DNA of 64,000 nucleotides from Aeromonas veronii bv. veronii (GCF_000820225.1 NZ_CDDK01000041.1:26162-90161), one strand, 5' to 3'. Counted from the first letter of the stretch, positions 26,911 through 36,975 are shown. Made by a program: numbers and translations. The notes: generated by a model not told the origin, from the sequence alone.

Positions 26911-27948
26911 TTACTCCTGCACCTCGCTGACACCTTCGACTTTCACATCAACACGGCGATCCGGAGCCAGGCAGACGATCAGCTCACGCTTGGACTTGCT
27001 GACGCAGCTGTCGCCGGTAACCGGTGAGGATTTACCACGCCCTTCCACATTGATCTTGGCGGCCGGGATCCCTTTACCAACCAGATAGTTGGCAACAGTC
27101 TGGGCACGCTGCTCGGAGAGCTTCTGGTTGTAGGCATCAGAACCGATACGGTCGGTGTGACCAATTACGGTTGCCACGCCATCCTTGGGTCGTGCTTCTT
27201 CAATCTGGCTATAGAGGCTATCCAGTGCCTGACTGGCTTCTGGCTTGAGGGTCGCCTTGTTGAAGTCAAACAGCACATCGGAGCTCAGGGTAAACTGCTT
27301 CTCAACCATCACAGGTGCAGGAGCAGGTTCCGGAGCCGGGGCGGGCGCCACAGGGGCAACCTGACCAAAGCGATAAACCGCTGCCAGTGAGAGCAGGCCG
27401 TTATCCATTCTCAGACCGGTATCATCGCGGCTGCCATACGGGGTGGTGTACTGGTACTCCAGGCGAGCGGCCCAGTCGAGATTGAACGCATACTCGGCAC
27501 CCAGTGCACCGACCATGACAAAGCGGCTGTCATCTTTGTAAACATCGCTCTTGGTATCAGCCCAGCCATAACCGCCACCGACACGACCATACAGATCCAG
27601 ATTATCGGTAACCGGGAAGCCCAGTTTCAGGGTCAGTTGAGCCAGCTGCGCTTTTACTTCATCGCTGAAAGCGCCTGCCGCCGTAGTGGCATCGTATTTG
27701 TAATTGCCCAGATAGTCGTAACCCAGCTCCAGTCCCAGATTCTTGTTGATCTGATAACCGCCAAACACGCCTGCACCCAAGGCATCGTTGGTCTCATTGC
27801 CAAGGGTCAGGGCATTGCTTTCATCAATGCCGTAGAAGTTGGACCAACCCAGTTTGGCACCGCCATACCAGGTGTTGTCTTGACCGGCAGCCTGGGCATT
27901 GGCCGCCAGCAAGCCGGTAACCAGCAAGGTAATCAATGATTTTTTCAT
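26911..27948 (-). CDS. OmpA-family outer-membrane protein
   Basis: 345 residues. Signal peptide of 20 residues, eight-stranded barrel (about 25-195, ending 'LLSLAAVYRFGQ'), Pro/Ala hinge ('APVAPAPAPEPAPAP') and a C-terminal peptidoglycan-binding OmpA domain with 'HTDRIGSDAYNQKLSEQRAQTVANYL' and 'GRGKSSPVTG'. Two Cys in the domain ('DSCVSK', 'IVCLAP') match the disulfide of OmpA proteins. Major porin-like structural protein. Aeromonas often carries several OmpA paralogues, so I give no symbol. Confidence 0.93.
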   Translation of the reverse strand: MKKSLITLLVTGLLAANAQAAGQDNTWYGGAKLGWSNFYGIDESNALTLGNETNDALGAGVFGGYQINKNLGLELGYDYLGNYKYDATTAAGAFSDEVKAQLAQLTLKLGFPVTDNLDLYGRVGGGYGWADTKSDVYKDDSRFVMVGALGAEYAFNLDWAARLEYQYTTPYGSRDDTGLRMDNGLLSLAAVYRFGQVAPVAPAPAPEPAPAPVMVEKQFTLSSDVLFDFNKATLKPEASQALDSLYSQIEEARPKDGVATVIGHTDRIGSDAYNQKLSEQRAQTVANYLVGKGIPAAKINVEGRGKSSPVTGDSCVSKSKRELIVCLAPDRRVDVKVEGVSEVQE

Positions 27949-28178
27949 GTTTGAGCCTCTGCAACTTTATGTAGGAGGAGGTTGATTGATATCACCTCGT
28001 CTTATAGGTGCAACCACCCAAAAGCGATCGCAGCATATCAACGTTAGCCTATTTTCAAGTCACTGATATCAATTAACAAAAAACACTCTAACGCAACCAC
28101 GTTACAAAAACAGCAACAAACGTTTGTTATTTGAACTGAATGTGACGCAAAAAGACGCATAAATGAGGGCGGATAGGA

Positions 28179-28203
28179 GAAAAAGGCCAGCAACATGCTG
28201 GCC
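28179..28203 (-). terminator. Intrinsic terminator of the GCAT lipase gene
   Basis: On the minus strand ggccagcat/tgctggcc is followed by five T. It lies 11 bases past the gene's stop. Confidence 0.82.
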
Positions 28204-28213
28204 CGAAGCGATA

Positions 28214-29251
28214 TCAGTGACGAACAAACTCGTAGTGCTGATCGATAAAGTCAGCAACACGCTGGCTCAGTACCTTATGCACCGTCTTGGTCGGATGCAC
28301 CTGATCCCAGAACATATGCTCATCGCAGTTGAGAGTCGCAGCTCGCCCTTTTGCCTGCCCGCTCACCACCGCCTGCGCCAGGATCGGGTTACCGGCAATA
28401 GCCACTCTTTCGGAGACACTCAAAGCCGGGGTCGCAGCCACCTCGGCGGCGCTGCCGGAGAACGGCTTCCACGTATAGCCGCCACCGTAGCAGGCGTGTT
28501 CTGTGTCACTCAGCCCGAACTGCTGAGGATCGCGCATCATCTCGTCAAACTGCTTGTCCACTTCGAACAGCTTCACGATGCCAAGGGGAGCTAGCTCGCG
28601 AGTGAGGTTCTGCAACTTCTGGTTGTGGTAGCTGGCCACATGGCGCACCTTCTCCACCACCTTCATGCTGCGGGCTGACGGGGTCTGCCCCAGACCAGGA
28701 ATGTTGAACAGCAGGATCTGCTGCGCGCCGTTGAGCACCAACCGGTTGGATGCCAGCCGGATGGTATCGATCACCCGATCCGCATCCCGCTCGGTGTTCC
28801 AGCCATAGGCCAGATAGTCGTTGGCACCGACCCAGATCACCACCAGATCATCGGGGCGGAACTTGTCCTTTTTCAGGAACTGATCGATCTCGTAATCGAG
28901 GTTGTTGATCACCTGATATTTGGGATCCCAGGACCAGAAACCGAGCCAGCCATTCAGAGCCCCCAGATGGTTATAGGCCACCGCGGTTGCACCGCCTTCC
29001 GCCTCGTTGGCCACGACCAGACCGGGGAAACGCTCGTCACCCAACTGCTCCAGCCACACTGGGCCGTTGCTGAAGCGCCCGTTGAAGTAGGGTGGGCTGG
29101 AGGGGAGATACCCCCGCATCTTTTTGTACATCTTGCCGGTGTCGGAGAGGCTGTCACCAAACATCACGACCCGGGAAAAAGGTTGGCGTCCCTCTGCCGC
29201 TTGCGCGGTTAATGCCATTAACCCCAATAAACAAACAAGCCATTTTTTCAT
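28214..29251 (-). CDS. Secreted glycerophospholipid:cholesterol acyltransferase/GDSL lipase (GCAT)
   Basis: 345 residues. Signal peptide (about 1-19), GDSL block with nucleophile Ser34 ('MFGDSLSDTGKMYKKMRGYL'), 'VWVGANDYLAYGWNTE', and the C-terminal Asp316/His319 in 'FWDQVHPT'. Closely related to the Aeromonas GCAT (SatA) secreted by the type II system, which transfers acyl chains from phospholipid to cholesterol and damages host membranes. Compared with the GCAT sequence I remember, about ten extra residues (near 95-107, 'HLGALNGWLGFWSW') precede 'DPKYQVINNLDYE'. ATG 29251 begins the signal peptide. Confidence 0.92.
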   Translation of the reverse strand: MKKWLVCLLGLMALTAQAAEGRQPFSRVVMFGDSLSDTGKMYKKMRGYLPSSPPYFNGRFSNGPVWLEQLGDERFPGLVVANEAEGGATAVAYNHLGALNGWLGFWSWDPKYQVINNLDYEIDQFLKKDKFRPDDLVVIWVGANDYLAYGWNTERDADRVIDTIRLASNRLVLNGAQQILLFNIPGLGQTPSARSMKVVEKVRHVASYHNQKLQNLTRELAPLGIVKLFEVDKQFDEMMRDPQQFGLSDTEHACYGGGYTWKPFSGSAAEVAATPALSVSERVAIAGNPILAQAVVSGQAKGRAATLNCDEHMFWDQVHPTKTVHKVLSQRVADFIDQHYEFVRH

Positions 29252-29505
29252 ATTGTTATGCTCTTCGATTAAGCAGGTGAGACCTGCGGACTTCTCCTCG
29301 AGTGGCGGCAGGCATGGGAAGAGTCTGCTGCCACTGACTTCTGGTGAAGGCGACAGATTACAGTTCCAGATGAAATCACACATGTTCCGCCACCGATGAA
29401 ATCGCTTGCGCTCACAAAACAGACAATCACACCAGCCTATTTCTTTCACGCTTGTTTCACGCCCCCCCCGGCACAATGCCCCCATACCAACGACAGGAGT
29501 ATGAA

Positions 29506-29892
29506 ATGAACAAGGCAAGCGCAAGCGTAATCGGACTGTTGACCCTGATGTCTGTCTCCTCTTTTGCCATGGCGGCCTATACCGGACCGCAAGAGCAGAA
29601 CAAGGTTTCCGTTGCTCAACTGAAAGATCTGGCAGATGACAGCTGGGCCACCCTGGAAGGGAAACTGGTCAAGCACCTGGGCGGCGAGAACTATCTGTTC
29701 CGCGATGCCAGCGGTGAGGTGGAGGTCGAAGTGGATCAGGATGTGTGGCGTGGCACCGAAGTGGGCCCGGATGATCAGATCCGTATCCGTGGTGAAGTGG
29801 ACCACAGCTGGAACAAGACCGAAGTGGAAGTCAAAACCCTGGAGAAAGTGGGCGCGGCCCCGCAGACCAAGGGCGGCTTTATTGCCAAATAA
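29506..29892 (+). CDS. YgiW/YdeI-type periplasmic OB-fold (BOF) stress protein
   Basis: 128 residues with a signal peptide (cleavage after 'SFAMA'). The mature part is a bacterial OB fold: 'YTGPQ', 'DDSWATLEGKLVKHLGGENYLFRDASGEVEVEVD', 'VRIRGEVDHSW'-like strand. Family members help tolerate peroxide, cationic peptides or acid. ATG 29506 was preferred; ATG 29501 is out of frame. AGGAG lies upstream. Confidence 0.88.
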   Translation: MNKASASVIGLLTLMSVSSFAMAAYTGPQEQNKVSVAQLKDLADDSWATLEGKLVKHLGGENYLFRDASGEVEVEVDQDVWRGTEVGPDDQIRIRGEVDHSWNKTEVEVKTLEKVGAAPQTKGGFIAK

Positions 29893-29923
29893 GGCCACTT
29901 CAACGACGAACTGGCCAGACGTT

Positions 29924-29953
29924 AAAAGGGCGCTTGATATCAAGCGCCCTTTT
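29924..29953. terminator. Bidirectional intrinsic terminator between the BOF gene and mltC
   Basis: Perfect palindrome aaaagggcgcttgat/atcaagcgccctttt. Confidence 0.92.
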
Positions 29954-29977
29954 GCATGGTTAACCCAGCGTCACCGC

Positions 29978-31081
29978 TTAACCGGCCCGACTTGCAAAGG
30001 CTCTCTTGAACCCCTTCTCGGCCTGATTGACCTTGTAGAGGTAACGGCGCGCCTCCTCTTTGGGATGTTGCTCGGTCAACACCTGATAGACCGCCTCGGG
30101 GGAGAGCCGGTTGATCCGGCCCGGCGCCGCCTTGCGATCGCTGGAGAAGGTATTGAGCACCCCGCCCGCACCACCGTTATAGGCGGAGATTACCGCATAG
30201 CGACGGGAGCGCGGATCCTGAATATCCGCCAGATAGACGGTCTGCAACAGGTGCAGATAGGCGGTACCGACATCGATGTTGTAGGCCGGGTTGAACAGCT
30301 CCTCCCGGGTTGGCTGGCCGTTCTTGCCCTTGACCCGAACATAGACGTCACGACCGGCGGTAGCCGGGATCACCTGCATCAGGCCATAAGCGTTGGCATG
30401 GCTCACCGCATAGGGGTTGAAGCTGCTCTCGGTCTTGATCACCGCATAGATCAGGCTCTCCGGCACGCCGTATTTGCGCGACGCTTCCCGGATGATCCCC
30501 GCATACTTGTAGCCCCGTCGATCTTCATGGTTGGCCACCATGGGAATATCAACGAAGAAGATGGTTCGAATCCCCAAAGTGCGCTTCTTCATCGCCGTGT
30601 TGAGCAGGTAATCGGCATAACGCTCGGCGCGCCAGGAGGCGCGGATTGGCTGGCGCTGATTGTCCAGCACCTGACCGTAGAGGAAGGGCTCGCCGCCGGT
30701 CAGAATTTCCCGGTCGGAGTAAAGATCCACTTCGGCCGGATCGTCCGGCGTCAGCAGGGTCTCGATGATGGCGCGACGCAGGTGAGCGCGGGGATCGATG
30801 CCCGAGACCGTCTCCACCATGATGTGGCCGCTGGAGAAGTCGATGTGGGCCCGGCTCTTGTACTGATCCGTGTATTTTACGTAGTCAAACTTGCCCGCAA
30901 ACAGCGCCTCCCGCCCCCATATCTCGTTCACGTTATGGGAGAGCGCGCTGATCATGTGTTCAAAACCGCGGATGTCCTTGCCGTTGACCAGATCGTCATC
31001 CTCACTCCCGCTGGGCTTGGGGGAAGATGAGCAGGCAGAGAGAAACAGCAGGGTGCACAGCAGCCAAAAAATTCGGCCCAT
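29978..31081 (-). CDS. mltC: Membrane-bound lytic murein transglycosylase C
   Basis: 367 residues. Lipoprotein signal with lipobox LSAC, an N-terminal domain typical of MltC, and a C-terminal SLT domain: catalytic Glu in 'AVIKTESSFNPYAVSHANAYGLMQVIPATAG', then 'NPAYNIDVGTAYL' and 'AVISAYNGGAGGV'. It cleaves peptidoglycan glycan strands to 1,6-anhydro products at the outer-membrane inner face. Third gene of mutY-yggX-mltC. Confidence 0.95.
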   Translation of the reverse strand: MGRIFWLLCTLLFLSACSSSPKPSGSEDDDLVNGKDIRGFEHMISALSHNVNEIWGREALFAGKFDYVKYTDQYKSRAHIDFSSGHIMVETVSGIDPRAHLRRAIIETLLTPDDPAEVDLYSDREILTGGEPFLYGQVLDNQRQPIRASWRAERYADYLLNTAMKKRTLGIRTIFFVDIPMVANHEDRRGYKYAGIIREASRKYGVPESLIYAVIKTESSFNPYAVSHANAYGLMQVIPATAGRDVYVRVKGKNGQPTREELFNPAYNIDVGTAYLHLLQTVYLADIQDPRSRRYAVISAYNGGAGGVLNTFSSDRKAAPGRINRLSPEAVYQVLTEQHPKEEARRYLYKVNQAEKGFKRAFASRAG

Positions 31082-31197
31082 AGGATCCTCAAACCGGGCA
31101 GCAGAGCTGCCCATCATTCATTTGCTGCGACTTCAGGAGCGGTCCGCCAGTGTGGCGCCATTCCCGCACCTGTTCACACGTACAACAGCCGGAGAGC

Positions 31198-31470
31198 TTA
31201 CTGGGCAGGCGGGGTGTAACCTTCGATCTGCACTTCACCCGCATCAAACAGGTAGCTGACCATCTCTTTTTCCAGCAGTTGGCGATGCTCAAGATTCATC
31301 ATGTTGAGCTTTTTCTCGTTGATCAGCATCACCTGCTTCTTCTGCCACTCGGCCCAGGCTTCCTTGCTGATGTTGTCAAAAATCCGCTTGCCGAGCTCGC
31401 CGGGATAGAGTTGGAAATCCAGACCTGGGCCCTCTTTTTTCAGGCGTTGGCAAAATACAGTACGGCTCAT
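31198..31470 (-). CDS. yggX: Probable Fe(2+)-trafficking protein YggX
   Basis: 90 residues, standard for the family. '[28 protein letters not shown]' carries the conserved Cys7. It protects iron-sulfur clusters from oxidative damage. It starts eight bases after mutY, the conserved order; a 116-base gap separates it from mltC. Confidence 0.96.
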   Translation of the reverse strand: MSRTVFCQRLKKEGPGLDFQLYPGELGKRIFDNISKEAWAEWQKKQVMLINEKKLNMMNLEHRQLLEKEMVSYLFDAGEVQIEGYTPPAQ

Positions 31471-31478
31471 GTTGACCT

Positions 31479-32531
31479 CTATGGTTGTAACTCTGGATAG
31501 GCGAGCAGGCGGGCCGTGGCGGCCGCCAGCCCCACCTCAGCAGGATGGCGTAAGTTATACCAGAGTCGGTTATCTGCTTCCATGAGCCGCAGCGGCTGCG
31601 CCTCATCAATGTCAATCAGCAGCGGCTGAATATCGAGATGGAAGTGGCTGAAGGTATGGCGAAAACCGGCCAGTTCACGATAACCGTGATGGCTCAGGCC
31701 AAGGGACGCCAGCAGACCATCCACCTCCGCCAGCGAGGCCACCTGCGGGAAGCAGTAGAGCCCGCCCCAGATCCCCTGTGGCGGCCGCTTCTCCAGCAGC
31801 AGCTCATCGCCGTGACGGATCAGCAGCATGATGCCATCGCGAGCCGGAATGCTCTTCTTCGGCTTGCTGTTGGGGTAGGCCGTGGGGTTGCCTTGCGACA
31901 GCCCCTGGCAATCGCCCCGCACCGGACAGCGATCACAGGCAGGCTTGCTGCGGGTGCAGATCGTCGCCCCAATATCCATCATCGCCTGATTGTATTGCGC
32001 CACCCCCAGTTTGGGAGTCAGCCGGATGGCGATCTCCCACAGCTCGTTCTCCACCTGTTTTTGGCCGGGCCAGCCCGGCAGCGCCAGCCAGCGGGTGAGT
32101 ACCCGCTTCACGTTGCCATCAAGGATGGCGTGGGGCTGACCCAGAGAGAGCGACAGCACGGCCCCGGCGGTTGAGCGACCAATGCCCGGCAGCGCCATCA
32201 CCTCGTCAAAACTCTCGGGAAAGAGACCATGGTGGTGATCGCGGATCTGCTGGGCCGCCTTGTGCAGGTTGCGGGCCCGGGCGTAGTAGCCCAGCCCGGT
32301 CCAGTGGTGCAGCACCTCGTCGACAGGGGCATCGGCCAGCGCCACCACATCGGGGAAGCGCGCCATAAAACGCTGGTAGTAGGGGATCACAGTAGCGACC
32401 TGGGTCTGCTGCAGCATGATCTCCGAGACCCAGACCCGGTAAGGGGTCTTCTCCTGCTGCCAGGGCAGGGTTTTGCGGCCATGAAGCTGGTACCACTCCA
32501 GAACCCGGCTTGCGAAGGTTGATTGATTCAC
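31479..32531 (-). CDS. mutY: A/G-specific adenine DNA glycosylase MutY
   Basis: 350 residues. '[19 protein letters not shown]' active-site helix with the catalytic Glu, helix-hairpin-helix '[18 protein letters not shown]', catalytic Asp in 'ILDGNVKR', a [4Fe-4S] loop with Cys spacing 6-2-5 ('[17 protein letters not shown]') and a C-terminal NUDIX-like domain for 8-oxoG recognition. It removes adenine mispaired with 8-oxoguanine. Confidence 0.97.
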   Translation of the reverse strand: MNQSTFASRVLEWYQLHGRKTLPWQQEKTPYRVWVSEIMLQQTQVATVIPYYQRFMARFPDVVALADAPVDEVLHHWTGLGYYARARNLHKAAQQIRDHHHGLFPESFDEVMALPGIGRSTAGAVLSLSLGQPHAILDGNVKRVLTRWLALPGWPGQKQVENELWEIAIRLTPKLGVAQYNQAMMDIGATICTRSKPACDRCPVRGDCQGLSQGNPTAYPNSKPKKSIPARDGIMLLIRHGDELLLEKRPPQGIWGGLYCFPQVASLAEVDGLLASLGLSHHGYRELAGFRHTFSHFHLDIQPLLIDIDEAQPLRLMEADNRLWYNLRHPAEVGLAAATARLLAYPELQP

Positions 32532-32768
32532 GTTGTTCTCATGTCGTTGATATAAGGGGAACTCTGCGGTTCCTTCGGCTCATCTGGCCTACGCGGGCAT
32601 AACACCATCCCGCAGCACAGTGCCAGCTGTCTGGTGCGGCAGCGTAAGGCCTCGTCACGCCCAAGTCAAAGCCGCGCTGACTGGCGCTGCAGGCAGGTGG
32701 TGGTCAGGCAGCAAAGCGGTAACAAAGACGATATACTCGGCCCCACGATTGATGACGGGAGAGACGGT

Positions 32769-34007
32769 TTGCAGACTTATCTGGTTGGGGGCGCAGTGCG
32801 GGATCGCCTGCTGGGATTGCCGCAGGGCGACAGGGATCATCTGGTGGTCGGCGCCACCGTGGAGCAGATGCTGGCGCTGGGTTTTACCCAGGTCGGTCGC
32901 GACTTTCCCGTGTTTCTGCACCCCAAAACCCAGCAGGAGTATGCCCTCGCCCGTACCGAGCGCAAACAGGGTCAGGGCTACACCGGCTTTGTCTGCCACG
33001 CGGCCCCCGATGTGACGCTGGAGCAGGATCTGCTGCGCCGGGATCTCACCATCAACGCCATCGCCGAAGATGATCAGGGCCAGCTCCATGATCCCTACGG
33101 TGGCATCAAGGATTTGGAAAAGCGGCTGCTGCGCCACGTATCTCCCGCCTTTGCCGAAGATCCGCTGCGCATCCTGCGGGTCGCCCGCTTCGCCGCCCGC
33201 TTCCACGCTCAGGGCTTTACCATAGCGCCGGAGACCCTCGCCCTGATGAGCGAGATGACGGCCGCCGGCGAGCTGGCCCACCTCACGCCGGAGCGAGTCT
33301 GGAAGGAGCTGGAAAAAGTGCTGCTGGGGCCGACCCCGCAGATCTTTATCGAGGTGCTGCGCCAGTGCGGCGCCCTGAAGGCGCTGTTCCCAGAGATTGA
33401 TGCGCTGTTTGGCGTCCCCGCCCCGGCCAAGTGGCACCCGGAGATCGACACCGGCATCCACACCCTGATGGTGCTGGAGCAGGCGTGCCGGATCTCTCCG
33501 GAATTGACCGTCCGCTTTGCTGCCCTCTGCCATGACCTTGGCAAGGGAGTAACCCCCAAGGAGTTCTGGCCAAGCCATCACGGTCATGGCCAGAAGGGGC
33601 TGCCGCTTATTCGCGCCCTGTGCGAACGGTTCCGGGTACCCAACGAGTGCCGGGATCTGGCGCTGCTGGTGAGCGATCTGCATACCCACATCCACATCGC
33701 CTTTGAGCTCAAACCCGCCACCCTGCTCAAGGTGTTCGACAAGGCTGATGCCTGGCGTCGCCCCGAGCGCTTTGCTCAGTTGCTGGATGCCTGCCGCGCC
33801 GACTTCCACGGCCGCACCGGTTTCGAGGAGCGGGTCTACGCCGAGCCGGACTATGTGGCCGAAGCGCTGGCTGCCGCCCAGGCGGTGCCGGTGAAAGAGA
33901 TAGTGGCGGCCGGTTACAAGGGAGAAGAGATCAAGGAGCAGCTCGCCAAAAAGCGCACTGATGCCATTAGCCGCATCAAGGATGAGTGGACCTTTATCGA
34001 GGAGTAA
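32769..34007 (+). CDS. cca: Multifunctional CCA tRNA nucleotidyltransferase
   Basis: 412 residues from TTG 32769, the same length as the E. coli enzyme. The family always begins '[15 protein letters not shown]', and GGGAG stands just upstream, so the TTG start is well supported over the upstream ATG extension. Nucleotidyltransferase motif 'GGAVRD', 'RRDLTINA', and a C-terminal HD domain ('HTLMVLEQ', 'LCHDLGKG'). It adds and repairs the 3' CCA of tRNAs; the HD domain has phosphatase/phosphodiesterase activity. Confidence 0.95.
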   Translation: MQTYLVGGAVRDRLLGLPQGDRDHLVVGATVEQMLALGFTQVGRDFPVFLHPKTQQEYALARTERKQGQGYTGFVCHAAPDVTLEQDLLRRDLTINAIAEDDQGQLHDPYGGIKDLEKRLLRHVSPAFAEDPLRILRVARFAARFHAQGFTIAPETLALMSEMTAAGELAHLTPERVWKELEKVLLGPTPQIFIEVLRQCGALKALFPEIDALFGVPAPAKWHPEIDTGIHTLMVLEQACRISPELTVRFAALCHDLGKGVTPKEFWPSHHGHGQKGLPLIRALCERFRVPNECRDLALLVSDLHTHIHIAFELKPATLLKVFDKADAWRRPERFAQLLDACRADFHGRTGFEERVYAEPDYVAEALAAAQAVPVKEIVAAGYKGEEIKEQLAKKRTDAISRIKDEWTFIEE

Positions 34008-34023
34008 CCTCGGCCCCATAACA

Positions 34024-34079
34024 GACGGCCGCCCTGATGATGAGCTCCGCAAGGAGAGCATCGCCAGGGCGGCCGTTTT
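34024..34079. terminator. Large terminator hairpin between cca and the BCCT gene
   Basis: Twelve-base stem acggccgccctg/cagggcggccgt enclosing an inner GATG-AGCTCC/GGAG-CATC hairpin with a GCAA loop, followed by TTTT. It serves the plus strand mainly. Confidence 0.8.
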
Positions 34080-34125
34080 GCATCCAAGTTTATATGTAAA
34101 GGGGCGCTAACCCCTGCTGGTGGTG

Positions 34126-35724
34126 TTATGCCGGACCAATTCGCTCCATCAGGCTCATATGGGATGAGCCATCGTGGCGCTTGAGATTCTGGCGATATTC
34201 GAACTGGCGCTGGCTCTCCTGCTTGAGCCCCAGCATCAGCGAATAGCACATCGCCAGCATGATCACCGAGAACGGCAGCGCCGCTATGATGCTGGCCGCC
34301 TGCAAGGCTGCCAGGCCGCCGGAAACCAGCAGGATAGCGGCAACCAGCCCCTGCCCCAGACCCCATACGGCGCGGTGCAGTACCGGCGGCTCCTGATCAC
34401 CGATGGAGAGCAGAGTCGTGATAACCAGCGTACCCGAGTCACTGGAAGTGATGAAGTAGGTGCAGATGAGCAGGGTTAGCACGGCCTTGGCGATCCAGCC
34501 GAAGGTATCCCAATGCAGCAGCTCGACCGTCTTGTAGAGCGCCAGCGTCACATCCTGATTGACCGCAGCGACCACGCCGCCACCGCCAAACAGCTCCAGA
34601 TTCATCGCCGTACCGCCAAACACGGTGAGCCAGAACATGCCGAGCAGCGAGGGTACCAGCAACACACCGAGCACAAACTCGCGGATAGTACGCCCCTTGG
34701 AAATGCGGGCGATAAACATGCCGACAAACGGCGCCCAGGCAATCCACCAGCCCCAGTAAAACGCCGTCCAGCTCGACTGCCAGGCCGAGGTGCCGTTGGC
34801 CTCGGTGTTGGTCCAGAAGCTCAGTTTGACGATGTTCTGCAGGTAATCACCGATGTTCTGTACATAGGCGTTGAGGATATAGGTGGTCGGCCCCAGCACC
34901 AGAAAGAGCGCGAGCACGAAGACACTCAGCCAGATATTGAGCTCGGAGAGGATCTTCACCCCGCGCCCGACCCCGGAGACCGCAGACAGAGTGGCGATCA
35001 GACTGATGCCACCAATCAACCAGAGCTGGTTGGACTGCGATACGTCCATACCGAACATCTGGTTGAGGCCGGTATTCATCTGGGAGACCCCCAGACCAAG
35101 GGAGGTCGCCACCCCGAACACGGTGCCGAACACCGCCAGCACATCGGCCGCATGGCCCCAAAAACCGTAAATCCGCTCGCCAAGGATGGGGTAAAGCACA
35201 GAGCGGATCGCCAGCGGCAACTTGCGCCGGTAGCTGAAAAAGGCCAGTGACAGGCCGACGATCACATAGATGGCCCAGGGGTGCAGGCCCCAATGGAAAA
35301 AGGTGAGGCGCATGGCGATCTGGGCCGCCTCCGGGGTCATCCCTTCGGTAATGAACGGATTGCCCTGCAGATGGTTCATCGGCTCGGCGATGCTCCAGAA
35401 CACCAGACCGATCCCCATGCCCGCGCTAAAGAGCATGGAGAACCAGGCGAAGTAGCCGAACTCCGGTACCTGGTCGTCGTCACCCAGCCGGATGCTGCCA
35501 AAACGGCTGAACATCAGGTAGACAGCGAAGAACAGGAACAGGGCGACCACCAGAATGTAGTACCACTTGAACCCGGCAATAATCTGATCCTTGGCACCGA
35601 CAAACCAGGCGGCCGCGGTATCGGGAACAAATACGCCAAACAGCAAAAACAGGGTGATCACGGTGAGGGCCGTCATGGCCATGGTCGGGTTGAGGCCTTT
35701 CAATAGCCCTTTGCTTGCTCGCAT
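34126..35724 (-). CDS. BCCT-family betaine/choline/carnitine transporter
   Basis: 532 residues with 12 predicted membrane helices. The BCCT signature is clear: 'FGYFAWFSMLFSAGMGIGLVFWSIAEP', 'FHWGLHPWAIY' and the helix-8 block 'YWGWWIAWAPFVGMFIARISKGRTIREF'. It imports quaternary-ammonium osmoprotectants driven by Na+ or H+. Exact substrate not readable. It follows a small unknown gene by nine bases and lies near a CosR-like regulator, which fits osmotic control. Confidence 0.92.
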   Translation of the reverse strand: MRASKGLLKGLNPTMAMTALTVITLFLLFGVFVPDTAAAWFVGAKDQIIAGFKWYYILVVALFLFFAVYLMFSRFGSIRLGDDDQVPEFGYFAWFSMLFSAGMGIGLVFWSIAEPMNHLQGNPFITEGMTPEAAQIAMRLTFFHWGLHPWAIYVIVGLSLAFFSYRRKLPLAIRSVLYPILGERIYGFWGHAADVLAVFGTVFGVATSLGLGVSQMNTGLNQMFGMDVSQSNQLWLIGGISLIATLSAVSGVGRGVKILSELNIWLSVFVLALFLVLGPTTYILNAYVQNIGDYLQNIVKLSFWTNTEANGTSAWQSSWTAFYWGWWIAWAPFVGMFIARISKGRTIREFVLGVLLVPSLLGMFWLTVFGGTAMNLELFGGGGVVAAVNQDVTLALYKTVELLHWDTFGWIAKAVLTLLICTYFITSSDSGTLVITTLLSIGDQEPPVLHRAVWGLGQGLVAAILLVSGGLAALQAASIIAALPFSVIMLAMCYSLMLGLKQESQRQFEYRQNLKRHDGSSHMSLMERIGPA

Positions 35725-35733
35725 CCAGCCTCC

Positions 35734-36261
35734 TTAGTCGTTGTTGAAAAAGTCTTCGCCCACATGATCACCGGCACCGCCGATGGCGCGATAGACCAGT
35801 TTGCCAGCTGCTTGTTCGCGGTGATCCACCAGCGAAACCGAGGGCTGGCCATTCACGGCGTGACGTTTGCCAAGGAAGATGGCCATGGGGACGCCCAGAT
35901 TGGAGATACCGCTGGTGATCCAGAGGCGGTTGAAGTCGTAAGAGCCACCGATGAACTCCAGCTGTGCCAGGCCGGTATCGAGGCCAGTCAGATAGAAGTT
36001 CATGGCACTTTCGTCAGGAAAGAGGTGCACCAGCACATAGGCGTAGCGTAATTCATTCACCAACTCCTTTAGGTTGAAAGTACCTGTCTCACTGCAAGAG
36101 AGGGGTAACTCACCATCATAGTGGTGTACCTTGAGGTTGTTCGGGTCTTCATCATAGGCAGGCTGATAGCGCACAAAAGCCGAGGTATCCGGCAGTTCAT
36201 AGCGCACTCTGACCACACGTAACTCGGCCACCAGAGACTTGATATCCAGCTCGTCATTCAT
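35734..36261 (-). CDS. Conserved hypothetical protein, co-transcribed with the BCCT transporter
   Basis: 175 residues, soluble, no signal peptide. The sequence is acidic and aromatic, with a C-terminal tail ending 'GEDFFNND'. I do not recognise the family. ATG 36261 has GGAG seven bases upstream; ATG 36264 is an alternative. Its stop is nine bases before the BCCT start, so the two form an operon divergent from the MarR-type gene, which suggests an osmotic-stress context. Confidence 0.7.
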   Translation of the reverse strand: MNDELDIKSLVAELRVVRVRYELPDTSAFVRYQPAYDEDPNNLKVHHYDGELPLSCSETGTFNLKELVNELRYAYVLVHLFPDESAMNFYLTGLDTGLAQLEFIGGSYDFNRLWITSGISNLGVPMAIFLGKRHAVNGQPSVSLVDHREQAAGKLVYRAIGGAGDHVGEDFFNND

Positions 36262-36424
36262 CATTTCGCTCCTCAAATGTCAGGGTGAATTCCGTGAAAT
36301 GCCCGTCAACCTAACACAAAATTAATTAGAGCAGAAATTATTACAACAAAAACCATATTGACCTTGTGACGAATTAGGCGGAAAATTTTGCGCCTCTCCA
36401 TAGCCTTCCAATGACGCACACCCC

Positions 36425-36904
36425 ATGGAAAAACATGATGAAGTGCTGGTCGCCCTGCGCCAGATTATTCGTGCCATCGACATGCACTCCAGGCGCTTGA
36501 TCAAAGAAGCCGGGCTCACCTCCCCGCAACTCTTGCTGCTCAAAGGGATCGACGAGCTGGGACAGATCTCCATGCGTCAGCTGGCCGATCACACCAACAT
36601 GAGCCAGGCCACCGCCACCACCATCATGGACCGATTGGAGAGCCGCCAACTGGTGCAGCGCGTTCGCAGCAATACCGACAAGCGCAAGGTTCACGCGACA
36701 CTGACTGACGCAGGCCGCGCCCTGCTGGCCCAGGCCCCGACCCCGCTGCAAGAGCGCTTCATCCAGCGTTTTCAAGCGCTGGAAGCGTGGGAGCAGACGC
36801 TGCTGCTCTCTTCCCTGCAACGCATCTCCTCTATGATGAATGCAGACGAAATCGACGCCGCCCCAGTGCTGAGCGTCAGACCCCTCACCGAAGAGCAGGC
36901 ATAA
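36425..36904 (+). CDS. MarR-family regulator, CosR/EctR-like
   Basis: 159 residues. Winged helix typical of MarR: 'ISMRQLADHTNMSQATATTIMDRLESRQLVQRVRSNTDKRKVHATLTDAGRALL'. The N-terminus ('HDEVLVALRQIIRAIDMHSRRL') and C-terminus ('LQRISSMMNADEIDAAPVL') strongly recall CosR of Vibrio and EctR of halophiles, which repress compatible-solute synthesis and uptake. Divergence from a BCCT transporter operon supports this role. Confidence 0.85.
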   Translation: MEKHDEVLVALRQIIRAIDMHSRRLIKEAGLTSPQLLLLKGIDELGQISMRQLADHTNMSQATATTIMDRLESRQLVQRVRSNTDKRKVHATLTDAGRALLAQAPTPLQERFIQRFQALEAWEQTLLLSSLQRISSMMNADEIDAAPVLSVRPLTEEQA

Positions 36905-36925
36905 GCTGCTGAACAATTTCAGGCA

Positions 36926-36953
36926 TAAAAAAAGCTCCCGAACGGGAGCTTTG
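36926..36953. terminator. Intrinsic terminator between the marR-type and yjaG genes
   Basis: Stem aaagctcccg/cgggagcttt preceded by A residues and followed by GTT; it can act for both convergent genes. Confidence 0.85.
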
Positions 36954-36975
36954 TTCTATCAGGGGCCGTAGAGGA

